DNA of 64,000 nucleotides, taken from the NCBI GenBank assembly GCA_025345505.1, contig JANVCC010000077.1, forward strand, positions 7,322,414 to 7,386,413, read 5' to 3'. The position numbers and the translations under genes are program-made. Below the pieces are notes generated by a model that worked only from the letters and a program-made list of their open reading frames with translations, was not told the origin of the DNA and did no database searches. Source of the stretch: Todiramphus chloris collaris (Eukaryota; Chordata; Aves; Coraciiformes; Alcedinidae). This document shows positions 1 through 14,737 of the stretch, piece by piece. Position 1 is the stretch's first letter, and the number at the start of each line of letters is the position of its first letter.

Positions 1-1106
1 ATACTGTTTCTGTGTGTTTGTGAAGCGCATCTGCTTTATACACTTTTGCAGCAGTGGTACCTTAACCTGCCAAGTTATCTTGGATATACACCATTTTTGC
101 AGCAGTTGCTTCTGTCAGTAAGAGTTATTATTAAGAATGTCTTGGAATGACATGAAACTGAGAAGGGTGTTTGGCTATTACAGCTGCATTAACAATTAAT
201 TTATGGGTTGTAGGTGTGATCTATACAAATGTTAATAGAACACTGTCTGTTATTCTAAACATGTTTCAGTGTTAGCAGGTTGAAATGCAAGGGTGCATCT
301 CTGTTATGCAAGATGGAAATTGAACTTTTAATGACCTAAACTGAACAAGTGTAAAACCTGCATTCTGTCACTGCATTAAACATACCCTTGAAAATCTGTT
401 TCTTCAAATAAACAGCTGAAAATGAAAAAGAGTCTTTATTTTTCTTCATATAAGTGAAGCATGGTTATTTTTGCTCTTCTGGACATGAGGGACTTACACT
501 AGCAAGCATCAGAAACATCATAAGAGACCTGCTCTACCTAGGGGTAACTTGAGACCGTTAATTCTTTGGGGAGCATGGTGTAGTATTTTTTGCTTTGTTT
601 TATTTATTTTCTAGACTGAGGAAAAAACCCAACACAGCAGACAGGCATCAAAAATAATTGATCAGTCTTAGTAAGGATGTGTCAAAATTAATCTACAATA
701 CTAGGGTACCTTGCCTTTTCCCTGTAGAACCACTGAGTACATAGACTACTTTGCAAATGTTGCTCTGGACTGCATGGAAGAAGGGTGGATGGGGGGAAAA
801 AATGGGCAAAAAGGTTCTCTAGTACTATTTTGTTGCTTTTATCATCAGCTTTTGGATTTACTCCTTTATTATAAAGCATGTGGAAACTCATTATATAAGC
901 AGAAATGTTGCTATTCTTGCTGTGCTGTGTTCACGTCCATGTCAGTGACTTTTCAGAATGGTTTAGGCCTCATCTCTGCATGACAGTAAATTATTTTACT
1001 CTGTGTTCAGGCTGCATCTAAGAATGTACTTCTGACTTACTTCTTTCTTAAATCTTTATGTATTAATTTAGTTTTTCCATCCCTTCTGACAGAATGCAAA
1101 ACACTT

Positions 1107-1121
1107 GTGTGTGTGTGTGTG
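1107..1121 (+). repeat. Short (TG)n microsatellite
   Basis: About seven uninterrupted TG units in intron sequence. It is short and probably little polymorphic. Confidence 0.8.
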
Positions 1122-3211
1122 CCAAAAGAAATAAGGGTAATTAAGTTATAAAAAGAGAAGGGAAAAGAATTCTGTCTTTCTGCTTATGAGAGACAGGTGA
1201 AAGATAAGAAAACCAAAGGGTGAGCAGGTTCTGGCTTTATAGGAGGAAGCTTCAAACAGCACAGATCCCAAGATGTAAACAAGCCCACAAGCATAAAAGC
1301 ACAGTGTTCAATTTTATTCTGATGGCTTGATTTATTAAGGAAATGGAGCTTTCAATGCCCTTCTTTCTTCCCCTGTCTTATACCTGTGAAATGGTTCAGT
1401 TACAGTTTTCATGATGGTACAGGTTTGGATAGAAGGGAGAGAGAAAGGCTGCCCAATCAGTTGTGTTATTAGACTCCAGGGAATTCAGGCATACAAACAT
1501 TATGAATAGCCCAACTGCATGAAAAGCTGCAGTCACAGCTTCTACGTATTGAGATGTCAAAGTCAATCCATCTTGAGATGTAGCACTACAGGAAAACAGG
1601 TTGCATTAGCTTTGCTACTCACAGAATGACTTTGTAGAAGGAAAAACAAAAAAGTTTTCTTCAGGTTGGAACAAAAAGTTACCCATTTCTCTAGCTCTAG
1701 TTTGCACACTGGTGTGTGAAAGGATTTTAGAGAAAATATTGTGCGTGAAACTGTTCTTCCTTTTAAGTTTTTGAGTACCTCAATGACTGTAAATATACAG
1801 TCTTATAAAAATGCTGTCTTCAAAAAACCAGACTGTGTCTTCAGATGGTTATTGTTGTTGATTTGATAACTTGTCCCAGTTGGCATATGTAATGGAGCAG
1901 ACTGTACGAGATAGGTGAGTACCTTATGAGTGCCTACGCTTCAGTTAATCTGCTTTGCCTAGTCCTAGATATCTAGTTGTTATGGAGACAGTAAGAACCA
2001 ATTGATAGCTTTGGTTATTAAACCTTGTCTACAGATGTTCTTACTGCACTTCTAAATCACCTCCTGCATATTATTCTTAATGTCTAGAGGTCCTATAAAA
2101 GATTCAGTGCTCTTCAAGTGCAAAATGATTCCTAAGTACAAGAAACATCACAACTGAAATGTTAAAAGGATATAAAATTTTACTATTCCAGGCAAAATAC
2201 TTATTTCTATCTAAAACTCTGAATTCTGCTGTCTACAGAATGACTCATACAAGGAAAGTGTCCTTAAACTGCAGATTGTAAATAAACAATCATGTTGTTT
2301 AAGAAACGATCTGTAGAAAAAATAACTTTTAGCTGCAGCCAGGTGAAGTACATGCTGCTGTGAGAAAGGGTGACTTTATCCTTCGTACTTCTCTTTGATT
2401 ACATCTTTCTGCTTCTTATTTAAGCATTAATAGTATCAACAGGAACATAGCTCCCTACTTTCCAGCCACGTTCTGTAAGGCACCTCAGTTTTTTCATGTT
2501 ACTTCACTTGCTTAAGTCTCTTGCTGAGCCAAAGGAGGTAGCAGGAATGAGCAAATATAGATGGGAAAGTAAATCTGTCCCTTTTAGAAGTGGTACAGAC
2601 TTGGTTTGCCTTAACTTCAATGTGAACCAACATCACCATTAAACCAGTGCACTTTCTCTGACACAGAGTGAACTCCTGAGTCAGGCTACCAGTTGCAAAA
2701 CTGCCTTTGTCATCAGCATAGCCTGTATCTGTTTCAAGATGTGCATAATTATTCATATCAGCATCAGTGGAATTGTGTGTGAAATTTTTATACCTGCAAA
2801 TTCCTTTTTATAAGTCATTATTTGAATGTTAATATAATTAAACTAGTGGAAACATTAGTGATTGTGATTTAATCCTTATAATATGTGATCTTTATTTAAA
2901 TTGATTTTAGTGATGATGCTTTGAAAGAGATTTCTTCCAATGTGAGTTATTCTCTCTGTATTCAAATTTTAAAATGTGTTGGTAGTTCATATGATAAAGA
3001 GGTTTTTTTAATTTGTAAGGAATACATTTTTTTCATTTAACTCTTGTTACAAAAGGTAGAAGCATAAGCTGTACAACCATGCAAATCTCCTTGTACAAGC
3101 TAAACAGTCTGCACTGGAAAGAATTTTTTTGGAAGAAAAAAATAAATCTTTGAAAACTTAAAATATTTTTATTAGTGTGGTGTTTTTTGTTATAGTTTAA
3201 TACTTCCTATA

Positions 3212-3297
3212 TAGAATCATTTAGGTTGGAATAGACCCTTAAGATTCCGTTGTCAAACTGTTAACCTAACAGCACCGACTCCACCACTAAACCATTT
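3212..3297 (-). mobile_element. CR1 LINE 3' tail, reverse orientation
   Basis: The + strand reads AGAATCATTTAGGTTGGAAT and continues with a stretch ending near CACCACTAAACCAT. This is the complement of the avian CR1 3' end, so the element is inserted antisense to ATRNL1. It is a short, 5'-truncated and diverged copy. The terminal octamer side lies near 3212, and similarity fades past about 3297. Confidence 0.8.
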
Positions 3298-4823
3298 GAA
3301 TGTTTTTACTGGTTTCTTATAGCCAAGACTAGAAATGAACTCATTTTCTGTTCTTACAACTTGCCTTATGCAGGCTGTAGGGTAACTCTGAATTAATTTC
3401 TGCTTTAGAAAAGCATCTCTACACATGTGAAAACCCTTCCACTGGCTGAATTCTTCCATCGGTTATTTATCCTCACCATTTACTATAACCATCAAAACCA
3501 AATACATAATCCCCCTAATCCAGAAAATGCGCTCCCCCTCATTTCTTGTCGCTGAGTTGCCCAGTTTTCTCTTGTTCTTTGTCAGGACTTCATTGCAGAG
3601 CCTTCAGTGTTGGCCGTTCTATGTTCCCTGTGTAGGTGGAAAATATGGTCACCTTTTCCTCACTGAGCATGGAGGAGGAGTATTCCTTGAGCTGTCACAA
3701 TGAGAAGCAAGTTTTCCTATCCTTGATTGCTCTGTTGGTTTTCAGCCTTCCTTATTTTATCAGCATTCTTGAGCTGTGAATGCCAAAACTAGGTGCTTGT
3801 CTTTTGGGTAATGGTTGTACTGGTGAAATGTAGAAGCAGAGAAACCTCTCCCCTGCTGCTCAGTGTCCTGCTGTGTGCAGCTGGAGAGATTGCTTCGGAG
3901 CTTAGCACTGTGCTGGAAGCTCAGTCTGTTATTTTCTGCCTCACAAGGTTTCTGAGTTGATGCATCCTCAGTGCCGAGTGATTGATTGGTGGCCCAGCTT
4001 TTCTCAAACTAGTCTGTGAACTGAATCTGGCCTCCCCTATTTGGAGTGATGTTTGTGAGTTTACAAGCATGTATGTGTTTGAGATGGAGCTGTGCTCTTT
4101 TAAAACCACCCCTCTTCCTCCCAAGCAATAGATAATTAACAGTATAGAGTCCCTTCCTGCGTTTTAGCCTGAGACCATCTATAGCATGGAATCCAAATGG
4201 AAATTAGGCAAAGGGCTCATGGATTTTGGAGTCCAGTTTGTTTGCAGACTAAGCAGTTTGTTATTTAAGCAAGTTAAGTGTGGGAACAGATGGCTGATGA
4301 CCTTGTCAGGCCTTCAGACAGAACCAAAGGCTGGTTGCTGTTGCTGTGGGTGTGTAAAAAGCTCAGTTCTATCAACTGTATGCTTCAGTCTATCCATAAA
4401 TGATCCATAAATGCTTCTACTGGTTCTAGCATTTAATGTTTGTTATGTTTAAATTTGACAAATAATGTCATATGATCATGTTTTGGAAGGTGTTACCATA
4501 GTTCATGTAATTTTTTTTTTAATAAATGAGTAGTTTTTGAGAGATCAGCCTATCATACTGCACTAGAAATTAGTGTGATTGTATCAAAATGTAGGTAGAA
4601 AAGGCAGGAGGTAATATGGGATGCTACCTTAAGTGCTGTTGAAAAAACCCCTTACTTTAAAACACTACTACGTAGACATTAAAAGAAATGCATTGTAAAA
4701 TGCATGCAGTATTGACAAATACTTACCTGTCAGTGCCCATGGAATTTATTATGACATAAGAAAGAATAAATGATGGTAATACCTGAAAACATGGATGCTC
4801 CAGTGAACAGCAACTGTCAACAG

Positions 4824-4874
4824 TAATAAAGGAACAATAGTAAACTGTTACTAATAAAGGAACACTAGTAAACT
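4824..4874 (+). repeat. Two-copy tandem duplication, period 28
   Basis: A 23-nt unit beginning TAATAAAGGAAC and ending AGTAAACT occurs at 4824-4846 and again at 4852-4874 with one mismatch. This looks like a small local duplication rather than a transposon. Confidence 0.85.
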
Positions 4875-7800
4875 ATAAGCAAAATATATGCTTCCATGGG
4901 ATATGAGTGAGCAATGGGAATTTTCAAACTAATATTAAAGGTTGTGTACTATATATTGTTAAAAATCTAACAAGTGAATGTAAGTGTTCCATTGCTTTTG
5001 GAGATCCATGTGGAGTAAGATCTCATTGAGAAATGGTGGAACCGAGCTCAGTACTGTCTGTTGCTTGGTGTTCGTTCACAAGGTGTGTTTGGCTTTGACG
5101 ACTCCTGAAGATGTAAGAACCTAGATCTCTGATAAAGTAATTTAGCTACCAGTTCTATGTAATATTCTAGGGTAGACATTTGAAAAATGCTGTTGCATTA
5201 ACAGAGTTTAAAAAAAATGAACTGACTGTAAAACATCTCAAATGTAGAATTTATGTCAGTCATCTGGAGGAAGTGGATTCCAGGATCTGTTTGAATCAGT
5301 GTTTTAGATTCCTTAGCTAAGGACAGAAATGTGCTGCTATCATTGTATGGTGGCAAAATACCTAGTTTGTTCATGCTGCTGCTGTTTAGATAGAAGCTAG
5401 CTGTGGAATATTTCCAAGTTTTAAGCAGCACATGTCAGAGAACTAAGAGGGAGTTTTGAAGCTAGGATATTCTAGGATTACCTGGCAGCAGAACAAGTGC
5501 TGAAGTACTTAAAGATTGGATGCAGACACATAAAATGACACTCAGCATCTACATTTTCTTATGGATTTCTTACATAATTTATGTGCTTCAGTGTCTCATC
5601 TCTAAAAAGGAAATAACATTTCCTGTAAGGTTAAAGGCTGGAGGTGACCCACGACTGTAATAGGGACAGCTTAAGGTTTTAGAGTATGCATTTCTTCCTG
5701 GAATGTGATAAATACTACGGCATCTGCCGTGTATCTCAAACAAATGAATAAAATCACTTCCTTATTCAGTCAGATGGACCTAAAATTAGCAAGCAGTTTT
5801 GTATTTCAGAATATTTGAAGAATAAATAGTTCTCTTGCTCAAGAGAATCCTTGGAAGAAATTGTACTTAGGCCATCACTGCTAAGGGTATATTTCAGGTG
5901 GTAAGGACCGCAAAGACCTAACTCCCAGCCGTGAATTGAAACTCGCAGGAAAAATGCTGTGATACATTGTAGTACTTTACAGATATTTTGAAGAGTTACT
6001 GCTCTACTGGTATAAATACAATGTTCCATATTGGTTATTACATTCCTACATCAGTATCAAAGAACCCTGCACTTCTAATTTGTAGGATGATTATATTATG
6101 TTATTACAGAAATGTGAGTCTGGATTCACAGTCTTTAAAAGTGGATGTTTGTTACAGACACGGGCTTTTATTTTATTCACAGATGTATGTTTGTTCTCAT
6201 GTTTTTGAGTGTTCAGCTTGTTCTCTGTTACCTTGGAGGCTAATAACTTTAAAAAGTGGATCATGTAGAGTATGTCAGATTGGGCCACAGGACCTGGGAC
6301 TGAAGGACAATCAGCAGTATCATAAAAGGCCCAGATTTTAGCTATGTATGTTATCAGTTGTGGCAGTAAAGTGTGAGCAGCAATGATTCTGGTCAAAAGC
6401 CTGGGAGGAGAGCTGGGGTGGGTAAGGTCTTTAAATAATCTGATGAGTTTTGTAGGAACTTTCTATTCAAGGGGTAGGAAAACCATGAGGCACTGTGGAA
6501 CAAGATGACAAATGGGCTTCATTGATTGCCATCTGCAATGCAAGGATGGAGATAAGCAGAAAAGTATCTTGCTAGTTATGCTGCAGTTTAAGTACTTTCC
6601 TTTTTGTAATGGGTAGTAGTAGTGGTGAATTAAAATATGGTAAACTTAATTTTCTTGGTAATACATCTCAGATTTCAAATCTTGAAAACTTTGATACACT
6701 CTGACTTGTATAAAGGAACACTTGATAGTTCCAGCTTTATTAGTAAAACTGAAAAGCTGATTAATTCAACTGTAGGAAAATTTATGCTTTTAATTTTGAT
6801 TCTATAGAATGTGTGTGTATGGAGAAGTATGTATATCTCACTAAGAAAATCCAACACAATAAACACAAACTAAGCACAAAATAGCTCACATTCACGTTTG
6901 CATGTGCAAGCCCAGCTGATGAATGTACTTTGGAGGATACTTGATAATCAGATGTATATGTGGCATATGCAGGATGTACCGAAGTGGTTATGAGGAAGAG
7001 GGAGATGACCTGTGTGTTCGTAGGAGGTACCACAGAGCTGCTGTAATTAAGCTGCATGCTTCTGTAGTTCTCTCATATCAGGGTATCTGTTTTGTTTGCT
7101 TTCTAAGTGAACTGAGGCTTTTTTAAAGGGTAACTTAAAACATTGAACAGGAGCTGGAAGGTGTTTTTGAAAAACTAACAAATACTGGAGAAACAAACGA
7201 CTGCTTTTGAAAACACAGACATTTGCACTTGTGTGCACAGCTGTATTGTTATGTTGAGACAACTGTGTTAGAAAATATTTTTGCAGATGCTTTCTAAAAA
7301 CTACCACTGATACAAGTATTAAGTTCAGAACATTTGTATTTAAAACTTTGAGGTTTTTTTTCCCAGAATATTTTTGATAGTGTAACAATTTGTAGGAATG
7401 ATCAGTGAGAATCTGTTTTAAAATAAAAATGATACAAATTATTGTCTAGGATTTTCAATTTCCACGTTGCTTACAGTTTTTTGTTGTTGGTTTTGTTTTG
7501 TGGGGTTTATTTGTTTTGGTTTGGCAGGGGGATCCAACCTATATTTAAGGAAGTACTTTACACATCTGTATCATACTTTGTATCTGGATATCTTCCTTAA
7601 GAACTAGGTACCTAGTCATCACAATGGCCTTGGGAAATAGGTAGATAGTTTTCTTTTTTTCTTTTGAGCTGTTTTAGAGGTAGGAAACCTGAAATTGTGT
7701 GGTTGTCTAAGGTAACATAACAAGTAAGTGCCTGAATTGAAATGGAAGCTTGGGATTTTATACAATTTTCTGTAACGCTGCCCCAGTTTTCATTTTAGGA

Positions 7801-9169
7801 AGACTGAATTGTTTTCAAATTGTACATTATTTTTCTGCAAATATACAATATAGATTTAAGTGCAGTGTTTTGCCAGAGACCTTTACGGTGTAACATAATC
7901 AGTTACAAGAGAGGATATGAAGCTTATTATGCAGGTACAGATACATAGATGAGAAGTTTTGTGGTGATATTTTAAGCTGACTGTTCCAAACACATACTGT
8001 ATGTCATTCAGTGAGTATACAGGGAGCCTCTGTTAATGCAGGTATAACTGGCAGTGTGGGTTAGAGGCTGATGAATAATTAGAGAATTGATCTTGAAAGG
8101 GTGTCCTTCATTCAGATGAGCCAGGTCATCGAAGCTGGGCTGAGTTTGTAGTTGGTCTGCCTTCTTGTTTTTAAAGGGGGCAGGGGTGGAGGGAGACTAG
8201 GAATAAATGAGACACAGCTTCATATGTTGAGTTTACAAAAGCTGTTCAGTAACAGGAACATTTCTGGATTATTTTATTTTCAATTTTATGTACAACATTG
8301 AAGCGTACTTACTCCTTTTGGAGTTTGTTCAGAACAGATTCAGAATTCTGTTCTCTATCATAAAACTCTGGGGTGACAGGCAGACGAATGTAAGCAGAAT
8401 ATTCCTTTAAATTTAGATTTATGTTTTCTAATTTAGATTGACTGCACTTATAAGAAGCAATTGGACTGGAAAGCTGAGCCAATGCACGCTATATTCTCTT
8501 AGAATGATGGAGGCTTGCAGTGTTGCACTGAAATGGAATTTGAAAACATCTTCCTCAGAAGGTTTCCTTTGCATTGTCTTGATTTTTTTTTTTTTTGAGG
8601 TGATGCTCAGTAAAGATCTTAAAAAGCCTTACCTGCCATTATTAAAAAACCCTGTAGTTAAAGTTCTTGCTTACTAAGAATATTCCTTTTAAAGAGCTTT
8701 GTGCAGTTCTTTGACACATCACCTGTTGCTCTTCACAGTTACTATTTTCTTTTTTAATCATATGATAAATTTGAAGGACATGCTTAATCTTACTCTTTAT
8801 TTTTAAATACAGCAATTAAGATTTAGTCTCTTGTGATTTTTTTTTTGGGTTTTTTGTTACTGTTTTGGGTTTTTTTTTTCTGTGATGATCAAAGAAAGCA
8901 CTGTGTAATGCATGATATTCTGATATTCTAGTTTATGTTATTACTTTCTAATCTACAAGTTTCTTTGCTGTCTTTATGTAATTCACTTGGTATGGAGGTA
9001 AGTTATACTGTGCTCCAAGGCTGGGAGAATGACAAAGCTAAACATATGCTATTTTGGTGAGCAGAGCTACACAAGATCTTTAGTAGAAGAAATCTTCTTT
9101 GTGGCTTCCATAGTTATGTCCTTTAGTCTTTTTCTCTTTCAGTTTCTCAGTTTATTTTTTCTATTTTGT

Positions 9170-9221
9170 TTTTGCGTGTGTTTGGTGTTGGTTGGTTTTG
9201 CGTGTGTTTGGTGTTGGTTGG
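9170..9221 (+). repeat. Two-copy tandem duplication, period about 26
   Basis: The unit TTTGCGTGTGTTTGGTGTTG followed by GTTGG occurs twice head to tail, with one extra T in the second copy. It sits in a wider T/G-rich tract. Confidence 0.88.
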
Positions 9222-10082
9222 ATTTTTGTTTTTTTCTTTTTTAAAAACAGACCTGAAGTGTTTAGGAGATTTTCTGAGATGTTGCCAACCCGTAAGATAA
9301 CAAGTTATGCAAGGTCATCTTCAGTATATCCTGTAGTCTGAATGATAGGTTGACTTTATTTTATGATTATTTCTGTTTTTAAGGACAGATGATCATCCTT
9401 ATTGAATTCTTTGTTTTTGGATCATTATGAGATTTGCACTTGGTAGGATATATTTGCCTTATAGTTAAGAAGGTGTTCTAGTCTAAAAAAATCTTGTAAT
9501 TGCTCCACAGAAAAGTGGAAAATGAAAAATGCTGTTAAAATCTGTACGGAAATGTCTGGGAGCCTGCAAACCATGTCTCTGAAGGGAATTATGGAATAGA
9601 GGTTAGCAGGTTTGTGTGTAAGGCTGTTGTGCAGGAGAAAGTTGCATGTTCTGGTCAATACATACCAGCATTACACGTTTCTATTTGTGCATGTGCTCAA
9701 CAGCATAAACTACTAACATAGTTCACGGCATCTCTGTACCAGATTTCAATGGCAACTTGGGTTGCATAAATCTGGACTCCCTGCTGCTGTGAATCTTAAG
9801 GGTGGATTTTTTTTGTAACAGGTCTGAGAGTTTTGGAGTCTATTGTCTGTATTTATGAGTGTAAGAAGGAATTTTAGCTTTTTTTTTCTCCCCTCTAATG
9901 TTGAATTTTACTTACTCCAGATTCACTTGTGCTGTTCTTTTTCTGTGTGCATGTGTGCTTTGACTCCTGAATTATTTGCTCAGGCAGCAAAGAGAAAATT
10001 ACATAGCCATGTGGATACGTGTGATGTCTGCATAGCCAAATTACTATATATTTGCTCATCTAATTAATCATGTTCACATTTT

Positions 10083-10103
10083 GGGGGGGGGGGGGGAGGG
10101 GGG
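10083..10103 (+). repeat. G-run, 14 G + A + 6 G
   Basis: A nearly pure guanine tract on the + strand, which is the ATRNL1 sense strand. Such tracts are prone to length variation and can fold into G-quadruplexes. The exact length may be affected by sequencing error. Confidence 0.85.
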
Positions 10104-12978
10104 ATAGACTTCTTCAGAAAGTAATTTTCAGAAGCTGTGTGGAAAAATGAACTGGGTTCAGAGGTTCAGTGTACTTCCAGAAGTATTTGCTTGAGGCGGG
10201 ATTGGAAGGAAACTCTCCCTAAAGAGGTCACTCTATGCAAAGTAAGGAGTGTTGTGGGAACAGATGCAATTTGAGCATGTCCACAAAATAGGATTTAGGG
10301 CTTGTAACTGATTCAGGACAGGAAGCTTATCTTGGTTTTGGAGAAAGGTCTAACTTCTATGAAGGTATACACCATCAGAAAGTGAAAGTTGTAAGATAAA
10401 ATGTTAAAAGACATATTTAATTCAATAATTTATCATGAAATATGAATGAATATGAATTAAAATTATTGAAAGGGAAATGGTAGTACATTTATATTAATTT
10501 CATATTTATGGTATAACAAGGAATAATAAGACTGTTAATAACTTTGCACTTGCAATTAAACTGCAGGCCTTGCTCTTGGTGGCTTTAGTCTTAAAATGCA
10601 ATTAATCTCTTTAGGGTTTGTTCCTTAATCTGAAGATAAACTTTGGGAAAGTTCTATAATGAAATAGAGAATCAAACTCTTAACTATGTGTATGTGACAA
10701 TGGTGCATCTTTCATGTAGAGGTGGTGAAAAGTTTACAGTGTAATTTTTTTTTAATCTATGTCTACGTATTTACATATGCATCGCCTTGTTACGGTGTAG
10801 AATATTGACTTACTTTACCTGTTGTGCTTGTCTTCATTTTTTAAATGAAAGTTCCCCATAAAAGAATGTCAGGATAATAACAGGGAGGAATGACACTGAC
10901 TCTTAGTGTTTGTGATGTACCATGTGCTCTTGCAGTTTGTGTGGCTGGATATAGTCAGTCCTTTTTAGATGGATTTTTAAGTGATACAGATTAGTAATTT
11001 GGTGGAAAAAAAAAAACCACCTAAGGAACTCTTGGGGACTGTATCTTCCTGGTGCTGTTAAAATCAAGCTGTTACCTTGTCCCATGCTAAGAGAATGTCT
11101 TTATTATACAAACAGTTCTTGTAGATGTGATTTAATTACATCAGTATTGCACTCGGAAGGAAAAATGATTACTAACTGCTTTCAGTTAGGATTGAAGTTC
11201 CAAATATTTTCCTTGAGTTAGAGAAGTCCAAGGATTGTTCTACTTAAGCATGTTATATGTGTGTGAAGAAAGGGAAGTGCTAGCTTCTGTTCTAGTAGAA
11301 TTCCCTATTCTCTGAAAAGAGTTTTAGTTTATTCTTGAGAAGCTTCTCTCAAAAAATAAGAACACTTTCTATGATGAAATCTCTGGGAGTTTTCCTGTGT
11401 TTGGATGCAGAAGAGAAACTAGAATCTTACCATGAAACAGAACATGCACTTCAAAAACAAATGCAGTAACTGGACTGGGGTGTCTGACCATTATTTTTGA
11501 GTACTTGGTATGCTAAAGAGTTTAGAAGGAAAAACATTAAGGTTGAATGTTATTTTTTGTTGTAGGGTTATATGCTGAAGGGTAGGAGAAAAAAAAAACC
11601 CCTTTGAAAAAACGTGGCATTTTTTGTATCGTTAGTGTGACACCTGAATATTTGATTGCATATTTGTTTAAGACTGTTTCTGTTGCTTCATTGAACTAAT
11701 GCAGCGTCTTATTTTATTAATTCTCCTTCTGTTTGCAATAAAATAGAAGCATCTGCATTACTCAGTGTTATATGTATTTGTCAGGAATGTTTGAAGTCAT
11801 TGGTGTCACAGGAGATTGATTTCTCAACTAATCTTTTCTGCTGTTGGTACTAGACATAATTTGATGTTCTAGGAATCAAGAAATGGTCTTTTGTAGCCGT
11901 CCAAAAATGTTATCAAAGTGCATTTAGTTGTCTGATTTAGTGATGCCAGAACCATATCTGAAGCAGAATTCTGCTGTTTATGTGCATGATGGACTGAATT
12001 TGTAGGTTTGTATGAATAGAAAGGCCTTTTGCATTAGATAACTTGACAAATGAATCTGACCAACAACTACCAGCAGTTAAAGCATTAAAGCTGAAAGTTT
12101 TTAATTATATGTAGAGGGCCATTTCTGAATGAAATGTATGGTAACTGAACATCTTCCAAAGATTTCAACTTCTCTGACTGGGGGAGGGGGATGACAGGTA
12201 GAAAAGAAGTGAAGTTTATGAAGATCAATAGGTTTGATCCACTTTACTATATAAATCTACGCTTTGGATAGTGCAGATTCTGCTGTCTGCATTCTGGAAC
12301 TGCCATTTTTAGTAGGAGTCTCCACTCCAAGAGGTCTCATTCTGTTTGGAAGAGTTCCATTGAGGGGGTACAGCTCAAAGACGGGAAGGTCTTGGCAAGA
12401 GTGCCATGACTACTGAAATGCCACTTCAGTCAGTGTTTCAGAGTCGTAGGCTTTTCCTATCTCTGCCTCAGAAGAAGCTATAGTTTCTTTATTTTATTCT
12501 AGACAAAAAGCCTCAGGCAAGGCCTTTCATATTCTAGTTGTGTATCGTTCCCTTATACAACTGTATTATTTTTTAAGCATCATATAGACCAGATGGCAAT
12601 GGCTAATTCACTCAGTTGTGGCTCTGCATTATTTTCCTGGTCTCAACTATTCTTCTTAGAAGAATAACTTTTAGTCTGTGTAATGTTCAGGGAATTTACA
12701 CATAGATCTTTATTTGCTTATCTAACATTCCTGTGGATAAACAATGAATTTTAGAAAGCCTGAGAAGCTTGGTTATTTTCTAGTACTTTTTCATATAGCT
12801 TTTCCTGTTTGTTTGGCTGGATGCACAAACAAGTGTATCAAACTACTATGAACTGTTAATAGTCAGATTACATTGTAATCAAATTTTTCATAGTGGAGCT
12901 TGAGAGAACGGGGTGATCTGGATGAATTAAAGCTCAGTAGTTGATGCTAGAATCTGGTTTTGTTTCTGCCTGAGATCT

Positions 12979-12998
12979 CAAATAAATAAATAAATACC
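12979..12998 (+). repeat. (AAAT)n microsatellite
   Basis: About four AAAT units after the word TCTCA. Simple repeat with no further structure. Confidence 0.75.
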
Positions 12999-14737
12999 CA
13001 GCAAATCAATAAATGTAAGATCATTGTGGAATTTTGAGGAGGGGGGAAAAAAAAAGTAAAACAATTAATCAAAAAACCTGTCTTGCAAAATGGTAATCAA
13101 CCTTTTTCTTTTGTTTTGTCTGAAAGCCCCAAAATGAGTACTTGGGGACTGTCCCTATTTACAAACTGCCATGTGATATTGAGTTTGAGAATTTCATGTC
13201 TTTGAAAAATGTTTTATAGGTTTTCTTATTGCCTTTACAATAAATTATATGTAGGTTTTTTCTGTATCTTTTACTGCTGCATAAATCTGCAGAGAAGTTA
13301 TTAATTGGTTTCATATTGCTGTGTCGCAATGAAACTGCTTATTATGTCAGAAAGAGATTTAATTGCATAGTCTAATGGAGGAGGGGAGGTGGACTGAAGA
13401 GGGGGAGGAAGCATAGGTAGCAATAGAAATAGATAAAAGGAAAGAAAGTTTTGTTACTAAGCTATGCAAGCAGTGCAGGACTTAAGACATGCAGAACGAA
13501 ATAGATATTTTATTTTTCCTTCAACTCAAATAATCATTGTAAAGGACAATTTACACATAAAGGAAAAAATGTCTAAATGACAGAAGAATTCATAGCACCA
13601 TTCATAGTATAGCTAAAGGCTCTACCTATGCTTTGTCATTTCTTGTTTCAACTACTGCAGTTGTTTTCTTTTGAGCTGGCTCCTCTCCAGTGCGTGCAAG
13701 TGCTGAAAAGAGACACTTCTGCTTTGTTTATGACTTGGATTTCTATGAGCCACTTGTGAATCTCGTGTAAGGACTCCTGCTCACTAAGCTCTATACTAAA
13801 TGGAGGAAAGGAAATTTAATTTTAGTTCCTCACTGTTTAGGAGACTGACAGTCATGGGGTTGTTTCTAACCTCAATTCTGGAGCTGCAAGTCTTGTGTGT
13901 TTTTTAGGATGAGAGTTCAGTGATACTGGGATGTGCTTGGTCTGGGTACAAGGTTCCAAGTATGAGCCACGAACCCTCTGATGGGATGGTCTTACACTAC
14001 CAATGCACAGTTATTTCACCACAATGATATGGCTAAGTAATGACTGAACTATTAAGTTTAAGATAAAATTAATGACTTTACTTATTTTCTCCTATTGATA
14101 ATTTGAATTTGTGCAGTGTGTTTCTAATTTATAATACTTGGATTATCATCAGAGCAATGCTAACGTTGTTTTCTTTTTACATTTCTTCTCTAGATGAATA
14201 TTGCAGTTGTATGAAACTGCTAAAAAGTTACAACCCCAAACAATGGGGTAAAGGGGTAACTCTGAGCCTTATGGACGAGGGAATTTGTTGGCATGGAGTT
14301 TTAATTTACCAATAAATAAAAATGTGGCACAATGAGAATGAAAATTAAATATTATATCCATCAACTTTGAACAAACATAAATATTGAAGTTTCTTTTTAT
14401 TTCTGTTATGGTTCAGACTTCCTAGGATATTTGGCCTTGCATTAGAAATTACAAATAGCAATTATGGTTGTATTTATTACAGGAGAAATGAAAATGTTGC
14501 CCTTGTGGTGTGTTAATTAATAGTTGCTATTTATAGAGTATTGTAATTTCTTTTATTTAAATATAAGGATTTAAAATTGCTAGCTGCTTTTGCCTCAACT
14601 TTTGAATTTTTATTTTAACATGAAGCTTCTTGTTGTTGCTTAGTTCCTGAAGTATTGTAGAGGGTTTTTTTTTCTTCTTCCTTTCCTTTTAAAGTGCTTT
14701 GATTTTTCTAATGACTTGCCTGCCTTCTCAACATTCT

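Noticed and set aside
1..500. Possible 3' end of an upstream gene (AATAAA word near 408)
   Set aside because: An isolated AATAAA in AT-rich DNA, with no coding sequence upstream of it in the window.
5988..6396. Overlapping 117-codon (+) and 101-codon (-) frames
   Set aside because: No recognisable protein features. Length is within chance expectation for 64 kb, and no flanking splice signals were convincing.
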